Positions 1 to 8,929 of a stretch of DNA of 64,000 nucleotides are shown here, one piece after another. Origin of the DNA: Leptolyngbya subtilissima AS-A7 (GTDB lineage: Bacteria; Cyanobacteriota; Cyanobacteriia; Phormidesmidales; Phormidesmidaceae). The DNA is taken from positions 124,001 to 188,000 of the forward strand of contig NZ_JAMPKY010000012.1 in the NCBI RefSeq assembly GCF_039962255.1, written 5' to 3'. Below the pieces are notes generated by a model. It searched no databases. It was not told the DNA's origin and worked only from the letters and a program-made list of their open reading frames with translations. A program made the position numbers and the translations under genes. The stretch's first letter is position 1. Every line of letters begins with the position of its first letter.

Positions 1-2
1 CG

Positions 3-404
3 CCCTATGTCATGGACGCGGACTACCAGATCTACATCTTTACCAGCGGGCTGTCGGCCCACACCGCAAACCTGCAAAGCAGTGGTTTAGCGAGCGTCTT
101 ATTGATTGAAGACGAAGCAGTCGCCTCCCAAGTGTTTGCCCGACAGCGGATTGCCTACGACTGCCAGGCTAGCCTGCTGCCCCGGGGTACCGCTGATTGG
201 GAGGCGGTGGCCGATCGCTTTGAGCAGCGCTTTGGGGAGATTATCCCCATGCTGCGATCGCTCGACGACTTTCAAATCTTTTGTCTCAGCCCCCAGGCCG
301 GACGATTTGTGATGGGGTTTGGCGCTGCCTACGCCGTTGACCCTCAAAACCTGAGTCAGCTGATTGGCCCACCTCAAACGGGCCCCGACAACGCCACCGC
401 TTAA
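3..404 (+). CDS. HugZ-like pyridoxamine 5'-phosphate oxidase-fold protein (5' end cut by window)
   Basis: The frame is open from the first bases of the window (P-Y-V before the ATG at 12), so this is the C-terminal part of a longer gene. The visible ~133 residues read like the end of a split-barrel FMN-binding HugZ family protein: a strand with IYIFTSGLSAHTANL, then SVLLIEDE, then a PRGT-turn and the FQIFCLSPQAGRFVMGFGAAY block. In that family the domain binds flavin or haem and is linked to haem handling or redox detoxification. The role here is inferred from family resemblance only. The stop at 404 lies 8 bp from the stop of the convergent EamA gene. Confidence 0.72.
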   Translation, partial: PYVMDADYQIYIFTSGLSAHTANLQSSGLASVLLIEDEAVASQVFARQRIAYDCQASLLPRGTADWEAVADRFEQRFGEIIPMLRSLDDFQIFCLSPQAGRFVMGFGAAYAVDPQNLSQLIGPPQTGPDNATA

Positions 405-411
405 TGACTAT

Positions 412-1290
412 CTAGCCATTCACTAGAATGCCGATGCCGGCTAGGGCCACCACCGCCCCCACCACTGCCCGCAGGCTGACTCGATCGCCCAGAACCGCCG
501 CTAAGGGCAGCACAAACAGCGGACTGGTAGAGGTCAGCGCCTGGGCGACACCAGTAGCAGTGTACTTCAGCGCCATCTGCTGAAGGTAAATGGCCAGGTA
601 GGTACCAAAGCCAGCCGCCAGGGCCACCCCGGCCAATAACTTGGGCGATCGCAGGGGCCTGAGCTGCTCCACTACTAGCCCCTGCCAGCGCAAAATTCCC
701 ACAATGATAATGAAGCCGCCCCCCAGCCGCAGCAGCGAGCTCCACATGGGGGCAACCTCGGTGTCGGCCAGCACGGCCCGCGACATCACTGCTCCGGTGG
801 CCTGCCCCAGGGCTGCCAGCACCCCATACAGCACGCCCCGATAGTCGGCTCGGCCAGGGGCCGCCCCCGGCGCTCGCTCAGCGATCACCCACACCACCCC
901 AGCCAGGGTGAGCCCTATGCCTAGCCAGGCCCGTCCGCTGAGAGTCTCCTGCAAGAACACCAGGGCCAGCAGGGCCGCCAGGGGGGGAGCCAGAGTTTCG
1001 AGCAGCAGCGCCCGCCGAGGACCAAGGTGGTTGATGGCAGCAAAGTACGCTGTATCACCCAAACCAATACCAATCACACCGCTGAGAGCCAAAATGCTTA
1101 CGGCTTGGCGATCTAGGCCCGCCGCACTCTGGCCTATTAGCACCAGGGTTAGGGAGAGCAGCACCAGGGCGATCGCTCCCTTGGCCAGGTTGAGCACCAG
1201 CGGCGACAGCGACTTGCCCAGCCGCCCAAAAACCACCGTGGCCACCGCCCACAAAAAGGCGGCCATCAGGGCCGCTAGTTCACCTCGCAT
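412..1290 (-). CDS. EamA/DMT-family transporter
   Basis: This is a 292-residue integral membrane protein with about ten hydrophobic segments arranged as two tandem EamA halves. The first half starts with ALMAAFLWAVATVVFGRLGK and the second near residue 150 with YRGVLYGVLAALGQATGAVMSR. Each half has the conserved glycine-rich pattern and a PLLETLAPP/STSPLFVLPL-like hairpin before the last helix. The family exports metabolites or amino acids across the inner membrane, and the substrate cannot be read from sequence. It is monocistronic as far as seen, convergent with the HugZ-like gene and divergent from the lipoprotein gene at 1454. Confidence 0.88.
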   Translation of the reverse strand: MRGELAALMAAFLWAVATVVFGRLGKSLSPLVLNLAKGAIALVLLSLTLVLIGQSAAGLDRQAVSILALSGVIGIGLGDTAYFAAINHLGPRRALLLETLAPPLAALLALVFLQETLSGRAWLGIGLTLAGVVWVIAERAPGAAPGRADYRGVLYGVLAALGQATGAVMSRAVLADTEVAPMWSSLLRLGGGFIIIVGILRWQGLVVEQLRPLRSPKLLAGVALAAGFGTYLAIYLQQMALKYTATGVAQALTSTSPLFVLPLAAVLGDRVSLRAVVGAVVALAGIGILVNG

Positions 1291-1453
1291 AACTGGGAAA
1301 GCCCTGCTTTACAACGTTTGAATTTTGCGTAATGCCACCATAGCGGAATGCAACAGAATCTTTACACTTCTGCCTCAGGAATGTGCTGATCGAGGAGGCA
1401 ATCGTCGTAGAGAGAACCAAGACAGACTGACCAATCCTAGGAAAATTTGAGTT

Positions 1454-3046
1454 ATGCGTGTCTGGGCTCTAGCATCATGCAGCGGGCTACTGGCTTTGGC
1501 GGCCTGTAGCGCCGAACAATCCAGCTCTCCTAACCCGAGCGCGGCTCCCCCTGATGGGGACGCCGCCGAAATCAAGGCTCAACCAGGGCTCACAGCCACG
1601 GCTTCTAGCCCCATGGCCCGCCCCGAAGTGCGCCCTCGCCAGGTCATCCAAGGCAGCTATCGCCTCAACCCAGCGGGCACAGCCTCTAGCACAGCTAGGA
1701 GCAATGGCGAAACTATCCCCCAAGCGGCAGCCCTGCGCGATCGGCTACAGCGCCTGCGAGGCCAACAGGGTGCTCGTCTATCGCCATCGACCTCGCTGGT
1801 GAACGCTCCCCAGCCCGCAGCTTTGGCCCGGCCGAATCTCTCTCAGCCCAAGGCAGAGGTTGCGGAAAACCCAGCTTTTAACGTTACCCAGGGCAACACC
1901 TTCAGCACCCAGGGGATCGCCCCTCTGCCCACGCCCTCCCAGCCTACGCCCATTGCCCCCGAGGCAAACTCTTCCGCCGTCAATGCTCCCGGCTTTAGCA
2001 GCGCCGCCTTGAACCCAGCACAGTCGGCTAGCGTAGCCCGCAACTATCCCATTGCCCCGCTCACGCACCAGGGCTATAGCGCCCGCCCACAGCAGCAGGC
2101 CCCCGTATTGACCGTAGCCCAGGCCGAAGCAGAAACCGCCTCTAGCACTACCGCTAGGCTCCACGGGGAAGCTCTGACGGCCCAACAAACGGATCCTGCT
2201 CCAAGGGCGACCACAATCCCTCAGGTTGCTGTCCGTCTGGAAACGCCCCCTGAGCCTAGTAGCCTTAGCCTCAGTACCGCTGCCAACAACAATCCGACAC
2301 CCATTAGCGCCCTACCAGCAGCATCCCCCGACCCAGCTACCAGGTCTGCGACCCATCAGTCTAGCGGCAGCGTAGCCTTGACTCCTACTCCAGACTTGGT
2401 TAGCCAAGCAGGCACCGCAGACCACCAGAGCCAGGGCAGGACAGCGGCGGTAAACCCTAGCACAGTCGGTCAGTCGCCCGTGCTGTGGGAGTCGGTCCGC
2501 GCAGGGGCGGCAACTGGCGAAGCGGTCCGTTCCAACGCGCTGCCCGAGAGCCTGCCTCTCAACTCAGCATCTCCCCGAACTAACCTCGTTCGTCCCCAGC
2601 TTGACCCGGCGGCGACAGATATCGGCTCTGACCCAAGGGTCATGCTGACGGAAGAAGCTGCGATCGCGCCCTCACCCACTGAACCGGCAGACATTCTCCC
2701 CAACCCCAGCGCTCAGACTGAAGTCACCGCATTGAGGGACGCCGCGGCGCCTGTCTTACATCACCAAAGCCAAATTGACCCCGAAACGGTTCAACTGATT
2801 CCGACAGACGGCACTCTCTCTAAGGGGCTGCCAGTTGCCTACTGCATATCCCCCAGTGGTCAGCTCTTGCCCACTGCGCTTGAAGCCCAAAGCTCGTTGG
2901 CATCGCTGCCAAAATTCAGCCCCGCTAGCCCAAGCGATCCCAGCTTTGAGCTAGGCGCTCTGAGCAAAGACGATTCCACCGAACTCTGCATGGGCCTGCC
3001 CGCTGCCGCCCCGGAGCCGGCTACTACCTCCGCCACCCCAGACTAG
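1454..3046 (+). CDS. Large disordered lipoprotein, function unknown
   Basis: The protein is 530 residues. It starts with a clear lipoprotein signal (MRVWALASCSGLLALAAC, lipobox L-A-A-C with the lipidated Cys at residue 18). The remainder is extremely rich in Ala, Pro, Ser and Thr with no recognisable folded domain, except perhaps a short C-terminal part (about 450-520) containing VAYCISPSGQLLP and a later ELCMG, whose two cysteines could pair. The sequence predicts an outer-membrane or periplasm-anchored, largely unstructured protein. I do not recognise a family. Pro/Ala-rich composition keeps other frames open here, but the lipobox supports this frame. It is divergent from the EamA gene. Confidence 0.7.
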   Translation: MRVWALASCSGLLALAACSAEQSSSPNPSAAPPDGDAAEIKAQPGLTATASSPMARPEVRPRQVIQGSYRLNPAGTASSTARSNGETIPQAAALRDRLQRLRGQQGARLSPSTSLVNAPQPAALARPNLSQPKAEVAENPAFNVTQGNTFSTQGIAPLPTPSQPTPIAPEANSSAVNAPGFSSAALNPAQSASVARNYPIAPLTHQGYSARPQQQAPVLTVAQAEAETASSTTARLHGEALTAQQTDPAPRATTIPQVAVRLETPPEPSSLSLSTAANNNPTPISALPAASPDPATRSATHQSSGSVALTPTPDLVSQAGTADHQSQGRTAAVNPSTVGQSPVLWESVRAGAATGEAVRSNALPESLPLNSASPRTNLVRPQLDPAATDIGSDPRVMLTEEAAIAPSPTEPADILPNPSAQTEVTALRDAAAPVLHHQSQIDPETVQLIPTDGTLSKGLPVAYCISPSGQLLPTALEAQSSLASLPKFSPASPSDPSFELGALSKDDSTELCMGLPAAAPEPATTSATPD

Positions 3047-3145
3047 AGCCGTTTTGCTGAACTCAGATCCAAGGTTGTCTAGCAACATCCTGCTCAGCCA
3101 AGCTATGGTGAATCGGCTGCGCTACAGCGGGGATCGCCACATATC

Positions 3146-3997
3146 ATGAAACTTCATTGCACCATCCAGGGCAAAGGCTTTCCCATTCTTTGCCTGCATG
3201 GGCACCCAGGCTCTGCCAAAACCATGGGGGTGTTTACAGAACGGCTGAGCGATCGCTATCAAACCATAGCCCCCGACCTGCGAGGCTACGGTGCTAGCCA
3301 AACGCGATCGCCCTTTGACCTCGACGACAGCCTCACAGATCTAGTAGAGCTGCTCGATGCCCAGGGCATTGATCGCTGCCTGGTGCTGGGCTGGTCGCTG
3401 GGGGGCATTTTGGCAATGGAATTGGCCCTGCGCCACCCTCAACGGGTAGCGGGGCTGATTCTCATTGCCACCGCAGCCCGCCCCGTGGGGGCCCACCCGC
3501 CCACCACCTGGCTGGAGTTGGTCAACACTGGTCTGGGATCAATTTTGAATGTGATCGCTCCTGGTAATGAGCTGGTGCGATACGGACTGGGGCCGCGATC
3601 GCTCTACCACTACCTGCTGCGGCAGCATACTCCCCATGCCTATCACCGTTTGGCTAAAGAAGGCTTTTGGGCCTACCTCGGCACTTCGCCCCTGGCGACC
3701 CGCGCCCTCAACCGGGCCCTGGCCCGCCACTATAACCGCCTGCCCGACCTGGGGGCGATCGCCGTGCCCTGCCTAGTGCTCTGTGGAGCAGACGACTGCC
3801 ACATTACTGCCCAGGCCAGCCTCGAAACTGCTGACCATCTACCTAGGGCAGAAAGCCACTGCTACCCCAACACAGCTCACCTGCTGCCCTGGGAAATTAC
3901 AGATCAGCTGCTGGCCGATATTGACATCTGGCTAGGACGGCACCGGGCAGAGCTGACACTGAGGAACACCGACAGCCAGCAAGATAAACCCGCTTAA
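3146..3997 (+). CDS. Alpha/beta-fold hydrolase
   Basis: This 283-residue soluble protein has a classic alpha/beta-hydrolase layout. The oxyanion region is LHGHPGS at 17-23, the nucleophile elbow G-W-S-L-G-G has Ser84, an acid is in CGADD (about Asp216/217), and the catalytic His is in NTAHLLP (about His245). The cap region 115-195 is helical. Substrate and pathway are unknown; the family includes esterases, haloalkane dehalogenases and menaquinone-type hydrolases. The start ATG at 3146 keeps the usual N-terminal strand. A hairpin terminator follows at 4048-4068. Confidence 0.88.
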   Translation: MKLHCTIQGKGFPILCLHGHPGSAKTMGVFTERLSDRYQTIAPDLRGYGASQTRSPFDLDDSLTDLVELLDAQGIDRCLVLGWSLGGILAMELALRHPQRVAGLILIATAARPVGAHPPTTWLELVNTGLGSILNVIAPGNELVRYGLGPRSLYHYLLRQHTPHAYHRLAKEGFWAYLGTSPLATRALNRALARHYNRLPDLGAIAVPCLVLCGADDCHITAQASLETADHLPRAESHCYPNTAHLLPWEITDQLLADIDIWLGRHRAELTLRNTDSQQDKPA

Positions 3998-4047
3998 ACG
4001 CAATAGCTGTTCAGGCTATCACGGCAGGCTTAGCAGAATAATTACGA

Positions 4048-4068
4048 GTCCTGAAGAGGACGCTTTTT
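4048..4068 (+). terminator. Rho-independent terminator after the hydrolase gene
   Basis: GTCCT and AGGAC form a 5-bp stem around a GAAG tetraloop, followed two bases later by TTTTT. It sits 50 bp after the hydrolase stop, between convergent genes. Confidence 0.6.
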
Positions 4069-4086
4069 AGAGGAAAACTTTAATCC

Positions 4087-4380
4087 CTAAGGCTGACCGC
4101 TGAGGGCAGGAGTCGCAAATTCTCCCACTGGGGTATCCCACTCATCGGTAATGGTGAGCTGCTTAGGGGGGCTGCACAGCGAAACCACTAGCTGAATGTT
4201 TTGCGCCCCTTCCTGCTCCAAGTCTTCAACGTAACCGCCCTTGGCGCTGTGGGCCTCAGACTCGCTATCAAAGGGGCCAAAGTAGTAGGTGCAGGCGGGC
4301 TGACTGGTCTTAATTTCGACCCACCAGGCTTTGCTCGAGCCTAAAATGCTACTTAAAAGTCGACCTAAAAGGTTGTTCAT
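4087..4380 (-). CDS. DUF1816 domain-containing protein
   Basis: The 97-residue protein matches the cyanobacterial DUF1816 family: AWWVEIKT..PACTYYFGPFDS near residues 18-40, followed by a short helix EAHSAKGGYVEDLEQEGAQ and strand IQLVVSLCSPPKQLTI. The family is small, soluble and of unproven function; its fold has been compared with the small linker domain of phycobilisome proteins. The 46-bp gap to the upstream rlmB stop allows co-transcription with rlmB. The ATG at 4380 gives a full-length family member. Confidence 0.85.
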   Translation of the reverse strand: MNNLLGRLLSSILGSSKAWWVEIKTSQPACTYYFGPFDSESEAHSAKGGYVEDLEQEGAQNIQLVVSLCSPPKQLTITDEWDTPVGEFATPALSGQP

Positions 4381-4425
4381 AGCTCCTGCCTATCTGCCTA
4401 GGTTCGAACGTTTCTTAAGGGATAG

Positions 4426-5961
4426 CTACGGCTCTAGGCCATTCTTAGGCAGCGCCGCACCAATTTTGGTTATACTGCTTTGCTTTTGATTTTGCAAAGA
4501 GGAAATTTGCTCCTGGGCCACCCATTGATGACGATAGATCTCATAGAGAGCCATGCCTGTAGCCACCGATGCATTTAGGCTAGGAACCATTCCTCGCAGC
4601 GGAATTGATACTAGCGTGTCGCAGCTCTGCTGCACAGTGAGGCTGAGACCGCTGCCCTCAGACCCGACCACAATTACCGTTGGGCGATCGAAAGTGGTGC
4701 GATGCGCTGGCTGACTCGCTTCTGAGGACAGCCCATAGATCCAAAATCCCTTTTCTTTGAGGGTATCGAGGGCGCGCTTTAGGTTAACCACCCGCGCTAC
4801 GGGCAGGCTTTCTAAAGCACCAGCGGCCACCTTGGCCACGGTTGATGTTACCCCTACCGCTCGACGCTGCGGGATCACGATCCCTTGAGCCCCCAGGGCT
4901 TCGGCGGTGCGAATAATCGCCCCCAAATTGTGGGGATCAGTAATGCTGTCGGCAGCAATAATCACTGGCACCTTAGCCGCTCCCAGGGCGGTTTCGATCA
5001 TCTCATCGAGGTCGTGGTAGTTGTGGGCAGCGGCTTGGGCCGCGATCCCCTGGTGGTTGGCGCCGCCGGTGATCTGGTTGAGCCGTAGAGTGTCTACTTC
5101 ATCAATCACTGCGCCGTTGGCCTTGGCCTCATCGATCAGCGGTAGAAACCGGGGATCGTAGCGAATGCGATCGTTAACCCACACGCGATTTAGGGGCCGC
5201 TGAGCTTGGAGAGCGGCTTCCACCGCGTGACGACCGTAGATCAAATCGGTTTCGTCCTGCCCATCGTCGCTATCGCCCGCCCCTTGGCTGCTGACCCCAA
5301 ACGAGCGTGGAGCAGAGGCAGCGCGGTCACCGCCCTGATAGCGAGACTTACCTTCGTCATAGCGGGGCTTGCCACCCTCATAGCGAGGCTTATCGCTGCC
5401 ATAACGAGGTTTGTCGCCCTCATAACGAGGCTTGTCGCCGCCGTAGCGAGGTTTATCGTCTTTAAAGCGGGGCTTGCCACTGTCATAGCGGGGTTTGTCA
5501 TCCCCTTGACGGGGCTTACCACCGTCGTAGCGCGGCTTGTCGTCTTTGAAGCGGGGTTTACCGCCGTCATAACGAGGCTTATCGTCTTTGAAGCGGGGCT
5601 TGTCGCCGGCATAGCGAGGTTTTTCGTCCCCATAGCGGGGCTTGTCACCCCCTTGACGAGGTTTGCTGCCCTCATAGCGAGGCTTGTCGTCTTTAAAGCG
5701 GGGTTTATCGCTGTCATAACGAGGCTTCTCGTCGCCGTAGCGGGGCTTAGTGCCTTCGTAGCGAGGTTTGCCCTCGCCGTAGCGAGGTTTGTCGTCCTTA
5801 GAACGGGGCTTGCCGCTGTTATAGCGAGGTTTATCGCTGTCATAACGGGGCTTACCCTCACCGCCCTGGCGGGGTTTGTCGCCTCGGTAACCCTCAGCAT
5901 CTCGGCGAGGCTCCGACCCAGAAGAACGGTTAGGGTTGCGGAAAGGCTTTTGGGACGACAT
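4426..5961 (-). CDS. rlmB: 23S rRNA (guanosine-2'-O-)-methyltransferase RlmB with KPRY-repeat N-terminal extension
   Basis: The C-terminal ~280 residues are a SpoU/TrmH-family SPOUT methyltransferase. There is a substrate-binding domain beginning [13 protein letters not shown] near residue 232, then motif 1 in [17 protein letters not shown], motif 2 in [10 protein letters not shown] and motif 3 in [22 protein letters not shown]. In E. coli RlmB methylates G2251 of 23S rRNA in the P-loop. The N-terminal ~210 residues are about 26 heptads of the type KPRYxxx, highly basic and disordered, roughly doubling the usual protein length. I chose the ATG at 5961 because AGG lies 7 bases upstream; an in-frame GTG at 5967 adds two residues. 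Confidence 0.9.
   Translation of the reverse strand: MSSQKPFRNPNRSSGSEPRRDAEGYRGDKPRQGGEGKPRYDSDKPRYNSGKPRSKDDKPRYGEGKPRYEGTKPRYGDEKPRYDSDKPRFKDDKPRYEGSKPRQGGDKPRYGDEKPRYAGDKPRFKDDKPRYDGGKPRFKDDKPRYDGGKPRQGDDKPRYDSGKPRFKDDKPRYGGDKPRYEGDKPRYGSDKPRYEGGKPRYDEGKSRYQGGDRAASAPRSFGVSSQGAGDSDDGQDETDLIYGRHAVEAALQAQRPLNRVWVNDRIRYDPRFLPLIDEAKANGAVIDEVDTLRLNQITGGANHQGIAAQAAAHNYHDLDEMIETALGAAKVPVIIAADSITDPHNLGAIIRTAEALGAQGIVIPQRRAVGVTSTVAKVAAGALESLPVARVVNLKRALDTLKEKGFWIYGLSSEASQPAHRTTFDRPTVIVVGSEGSGLSLTVQQSCDTLVSIPLRGMVPSLNASVATGMALYEIYRHQWVAQEQISSLQNQKQSSITKIGAALPKNGLEP
5332..5877 (-). repeat. 21-bp tandem repeat encoding KPRY heptads
   Basis: About 26 copies of a 21-bp unit encode K-P-R-(Y/F/Q)-x-x-x (residues 29-210 of RlmB). 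Longer units recur, such as [12 protein letters not shown]. Codon choices vary between copies, so the array is imperfect at DNA level. It keeps antisense frames open, which explains the long but meaningless opposite-strand frame over 5206-5973. Confidence 0.92.
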
Positions 5962-5967
5962 GGCCAC

Positions 5968-6306
5968 ACCTGATAGGGGTTAAAAACCAAAAAATTAAGC
6001 AGAAAGCCTAGGCTAGCACGGCGTACGACTACCCTATCACTCCTAATTTCTGCAGCCGACTGCCTGGGTACTGATCTGAGCGGGCAAGCGCAGGAGTGAC
6101 AAAAGCCTCAGCTCCTTAGCCCGCTATTGATTAAGAGCTTAGCTACTCTCCCATCAGCCTAGGTGCAGCCAAACTCACTTTAGCCTAAGTCCTCAGCGGT
6201 TCATTACAGACCTATCCCGAGAGTCTTGGGGATCGATCTAAAAAGAAGCTTAAATTCTTGGCATTCAGTGCCAGAGTAACCAACATCCCCGGAATAATCC
6301 TTCACA
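5968..6306. other. Intergenic spacer between rlmB and the HxlR regulator
   Basis: About 340 bp divergent spacer with no convincing small gene. It should hold promoters for both flanking genes. A short dyad TGGCA-N5-TGCCA lies at 6259-6273, 34 bp before the HxlR start, and could be an autoregulatory site; this is a guess from position and symmetry. Confidence 0.4.
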
Positions 6307-6735
6307 ATGGAAAATGACACCCATACCGGAGTGATGCCTATGCCTCACGCATTTAACGGTACGAAGCTTGATTGTCCGGTTCATCTGGTGTTGTCATACA
6401 TTGGCGGCAAGTGGGCCATTCTCATCTTACAAGAGCTGTTTCAGGGCAGCCGCCGCACTAATGAGTTTTTGTCGGCCCTGCCTGGCATTAGCACCAAAAC
6501 CCTTACTGCTCGGCTACGAGAGCTAGAGAGCTACGGCCTGGTCAAGCGAACTGTATTTCCTGAGGTTCCGCCACGGGTTGAGTACTCACTTACCCCTAAG
6601 GGGCGAGAAGTGCAGCCCATTATGGCGGCTCTCAACCAAGTGGGGGAGCATTGGCTAGTGCATAGCCCTAGCGATTCGCGCAGCGATTCCCCTGGAAAGC
6701 GCCCCACCACCCTCTATGGTTCAAGAAGTCGCTAG
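6307..6735 (+). CDS. HxlR-family winged-helix transcriptional regulator
   Basis: This 142-residue protein has the HxlR signature. A Cys-Pro (Cys23) precedes VLSYIGGKWAILILQEL, then the recognition segment GISTKTLTARLRELESYGLVKR and the wing with PPRVEYSLTPKG. HxlR proteins act as dimers and many sense electrophiles or redox state through the N-terminal Cys. The target is unknown; the closest genes are rlmB (divergent) and DUF4327 (convergent, stop codons overlapping by 4 bp). A dyad at 6259-6273 may be its operator. The C-terminal tail beyond residue 120 is Ser/Arg-rich and probably unstructured. Confidence 0.9.
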   Translation: MENDTHTGVMPMPHAFNGTKLDCPVHLVLSYIGGKWAILILQELFQGSRRTNEFLSALPGISTKTLTARLRELESYGLVKRTVFPEVPPRVEYSLTPKGREVQPIMAALNQVGEHWLVHSPSDSRSDSPGKRPTTLYGSRSR

Positions 6736-6974
6736 TCATTGCTCCAAGTTTCGTGGGGGATCAGATCGCCGATGCGATCGCGCAGACCGTAGTCGTTACT
6801 CTCTAGCTCAGCCTCAATAAATGGCCACTCTCGGGCAGCAATGTAGCCGCACAGGGCATAGATAGGTTGACAGCGATCTAGAGTGCCGCAGTCTACAAGT
6901 TGCCTAGCCTCATCGCGAATGTCGTCTAAGGTGTAATGCCGGGTCAGGGTTGAATTAGCTGCTGTGGTAATCAT
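6732..6974 (-). CDS. DUF4327 family protein
   Basis: The 80-residue protein matches the cyanobacterial DUF4327 family: YTLDDIRDEARQLVDCG, then QPIYALCGYIAAREWP, then EAELESNDYGLRDRIGDL. Function is not established. I chose the ATG at 6974 because GGAGGG lies 6 bases upstream; the frame remains open further upstream to 7040, but those extra 22 residues do not resemble the family. The gene is convergent with the HxlR regulator, overlapping it at the stop codons. Confidence 0.85.
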   Translation of the reverse strand: MITTAANSTLTRHYTLDDIRDEARQLVDCGTLDRCQPIYALCGYIAAREWPFIEAELESNDYGLRDRIGDLIPHETWSND

Positions 6975-7254
6975 GGAAAGCCCTCCAACAATTGGATGGC
7001 AATGAGAATATCTACTTACCACCCCAACTACATAGTGCAACCCGACAAAAGGGAGCGAAGCAGTTGCTACGCATCCTTAACGTTTGTTCATATGCCGCAA
7101 CAATGTAGTCTGGTATACCGTTGTGAGCCTGTTCAAAAGTGGCTACGGCTGGATGAGTACTCAGAGCTATAGCGATGTCAGCGCTTAGAACACTCATCCT
7201 TGCCGCTGGCCAATACTGGCGTTAACTTGATCCCCAAAATCCTCAAGGTGAGAC

Positions 7255-7779
7255 CTAGCGCGGTCTGGCAAACACTTGAGCCCAGTAGGGGCGATTTGCC
7301 CCCGTGGCGTAGCCTACTCCCAGTTCAGTGAAGGCAGGATTGAGAATATTCTGGCGGTGGCCAGGGCTACTCATCCATGCGGCCACGACGGCGGCGGCGG
7401 TGGGCTGCCCCATGGCGACGTTTTCGCCGATAGTTGACCAGTTGTACTGGGTGGCGTCAATGCGCGATCGCATAGTTGAACCGTCCGAACCGGTATGACT
7501 CATGCGGCGGCTGGTAGCCATGTCTTGAGCATGGTGCTGAGCGGCGGCGGCGAGCTTGTCATTGAGAACAAGGGGCGGCGCATTAACCCGCTGGCGTTCG
7601 ACGTTAACCAGGCGCAGAATCTCCTGGGCGACCGTCACGTCGGCTTGGGCCACTGTTATCGCTGGGCGTTGGGCGATCGCCGGTAGCACGATTGCTACTG
7701 GCAGCAGTCCTGACCCTACTGTGGCCAGTAGGGCAATACTCGCCGATCTGGTGCCTAAAATCTGTTTCCATGGGTGCAT
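7255..7779 (-). CDS. CAP/SCP-domain secreted protein
   Basis: The 174-residue protein has an N-terminal hydrophobic segment (SIALLATVGSGLLPVAIVLPAIAQ) typical of a signal peptide. It is followed by a CAP domain: ILRLVNVERQRVNAPPL, HHAQDMATSRRMSHTG, ENVAMGQ and the closing GHRQNILNPAFTELGVGYA. The two CAP-pocket histidines are present in SHTG and GHRQN. Bacterial CAP proteins are extracytoplasmic and mostly of unknown activity. The start at 7779 is favoured by AGGAG six bases upstream and gives a normal signal peptide; the frame extends to 7902 without support. Confidence 0.88.
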   Translation of the reverse strand: MHPWKQILGTRSASIALLATVGSGLLPVAIVLPAIAQRPAITVAQADVTVAQEILRLVNVERQRVNAPPLVLNDKLAAAAQHHAQDMATSRRMSHTGSDGSTMRSRIDATQYNWSTIGENVAMGQPTAAAVVAAWMSSPGHRQNILNPAFTELGVGYATGANRPYWAQVFARPR

Positions 7780-7929
7780 GGGTATCTCCTGAGGTGAACG
7801 ATTAACGGCGATAGACAACCCTGCCATCCCTTTGACGGCAGCGCAGAATTCGCGGTTCCATCGATTCCACCTAGGATGCCCAAGCCTAACGCTACGGGCC
7901 AATTCAGGATCTCAGTAGCGATCGCAGGC

Positions 7930-8808
7930 CTAGCGAGGGTTTTGAGCCATCAGTCGCTGTACGTCTTCAGCGTGGTAAGAGCTGCGCGTCAGCGGCGACG
8001 ATACCACCTGCAAAAACCCCTTAGTCTCGCCTACCTGTCGCCAAGCATCAAACTGGGCTGGGGTAACAAACTCCGCTACGGGCAGGTGCTTTGGCCCCGG
8101 CGAGAGATACTGCCCGAGGGTCAAAATGTCGCAGTCCACAGTCCGCAGGTCATCCATCACCTGCTGCACCTCGGCGTCGGTTTCGCCTAGACCCGCCATT
8201 AACCCCGACTTGGTGTAGACCCAGGGGGCCAGTTCGCGGCTGCGGCGCAGTAGTTCGAGCGATCGCCCATAATCTCCCTGGGGTCGCACGCGCCGATAGA
8301 GTCGGGGCACTGTCTCAGTGTTGTGGTTCAGCACGTGGGGCCGAGACGCCAAAATCGTCTCCAGCGCTTGCCAATTGCCACACAGGTCGGGGATCAGCAC
8401 CTCAATCGTGGTGTCTGGGGTCGTTTGTTTGATCGCCTCGATGCAGGCTACAAACTGGCTGGCACCACCATCGGCCAGATCGTCGCGGTTGACCGAGGTA
8501 ATTACCACATGTTTGAGTTTCATGCGCCGCACTGACTCAGCCAGACGCAGGGGCTCGGTGGGGTCAAGGGCCTGAGGCTTTTTCTCAAAGTCAATGTCGC
8601 AGTAAGGACAGGCGCGGGTGCAGGCCGGTCCCATAATCAAAAATGTGGCTGTACCGGCTTTAAAACACTCGCCAATGTTGGGGCACGAAGCCTCTTCACA
8701 AACGGTGTTGAGACCGAGATCTTGCAAAATCGCCTTGACCTCGCCCACCCGTTCCCACTGAGGCGCTTTAACCCGTAGCCACTCTGGTTTTACGGCCACC
8801 GTCTTCAA
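7930..8808 (-). CDS. lipA: Lipoyl synthase
   Basis: LipA is a radical-SAM enzyme that inserts two sulfurs into octanoyl groups on lipoyl-domain proteins. The 292-residue sequence carries both iron-sulfur motifs: the auxiliary cluster [12 protein letters not shown] (Cys37, Cys42, Cys48) and the radical-SAM CTRACPYC (Cys63, Cys67, Cys70). The C-terminal RSSYHAEDV contains the serine that ligates the auxiliary cluster. Length is normal. The neighbours do not form a lipoate operon, and the gene is divergent from the L,D-transpeptidase across a 121-bp spacer. Confidence 0.97.
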   Translation of the reverse strand: MKTVAVKPEWLRVKAPQWERVGEVKAILQDLGLNTVCEEASCPNIGECFKAGTATFLIMGPACTRACPYCDIDFEKKPQALDPTEPLRLAESVRRMKLKHVVITSVNRDDLADGGASQFVACIEAIKQTTPDTTIEVLIPDLCGNWQALETILASRPHVLNHNTETVPRLYRRVRPQGDYGRSLELLRRSRELAPWVYTKSGLMAGLGETDAEVQQVMDDLRTVDCDILTLGQYLSPGPKHLPVAEFVTPAQFDAWRQVGETKGFLQVVSSPLTRSSYHAEDVQRLMAQNPR

Positions 8809-8929
8809 CCCCGACTTTGTGATTGCGCTTTAATCATATCAACCCCCAGCATCACTTGTTGGGACCTGTTCTGCCCCTAATAGACGGCAGTATGCTGAAG
8901 AAGAGTACCGGGAGACTACACCAACTTCG

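Noticed and set aside
5206-5973. Long open frame on the plus strand (255 codons) over the rlmB N-terminus
   Set aside because: It is antisense to the 21-bp repeat array; the hydrophobic repeats are a by-product of the KPRY codons, and the minus frame has an SD and a recognised methyltransferase domain.
7012-7197. 61-codon minus-strand frame upstream of DUF4327
   Set aside because: Overlaps the DUF4327 leader, has no SD or family match, and is best read as promoter region.
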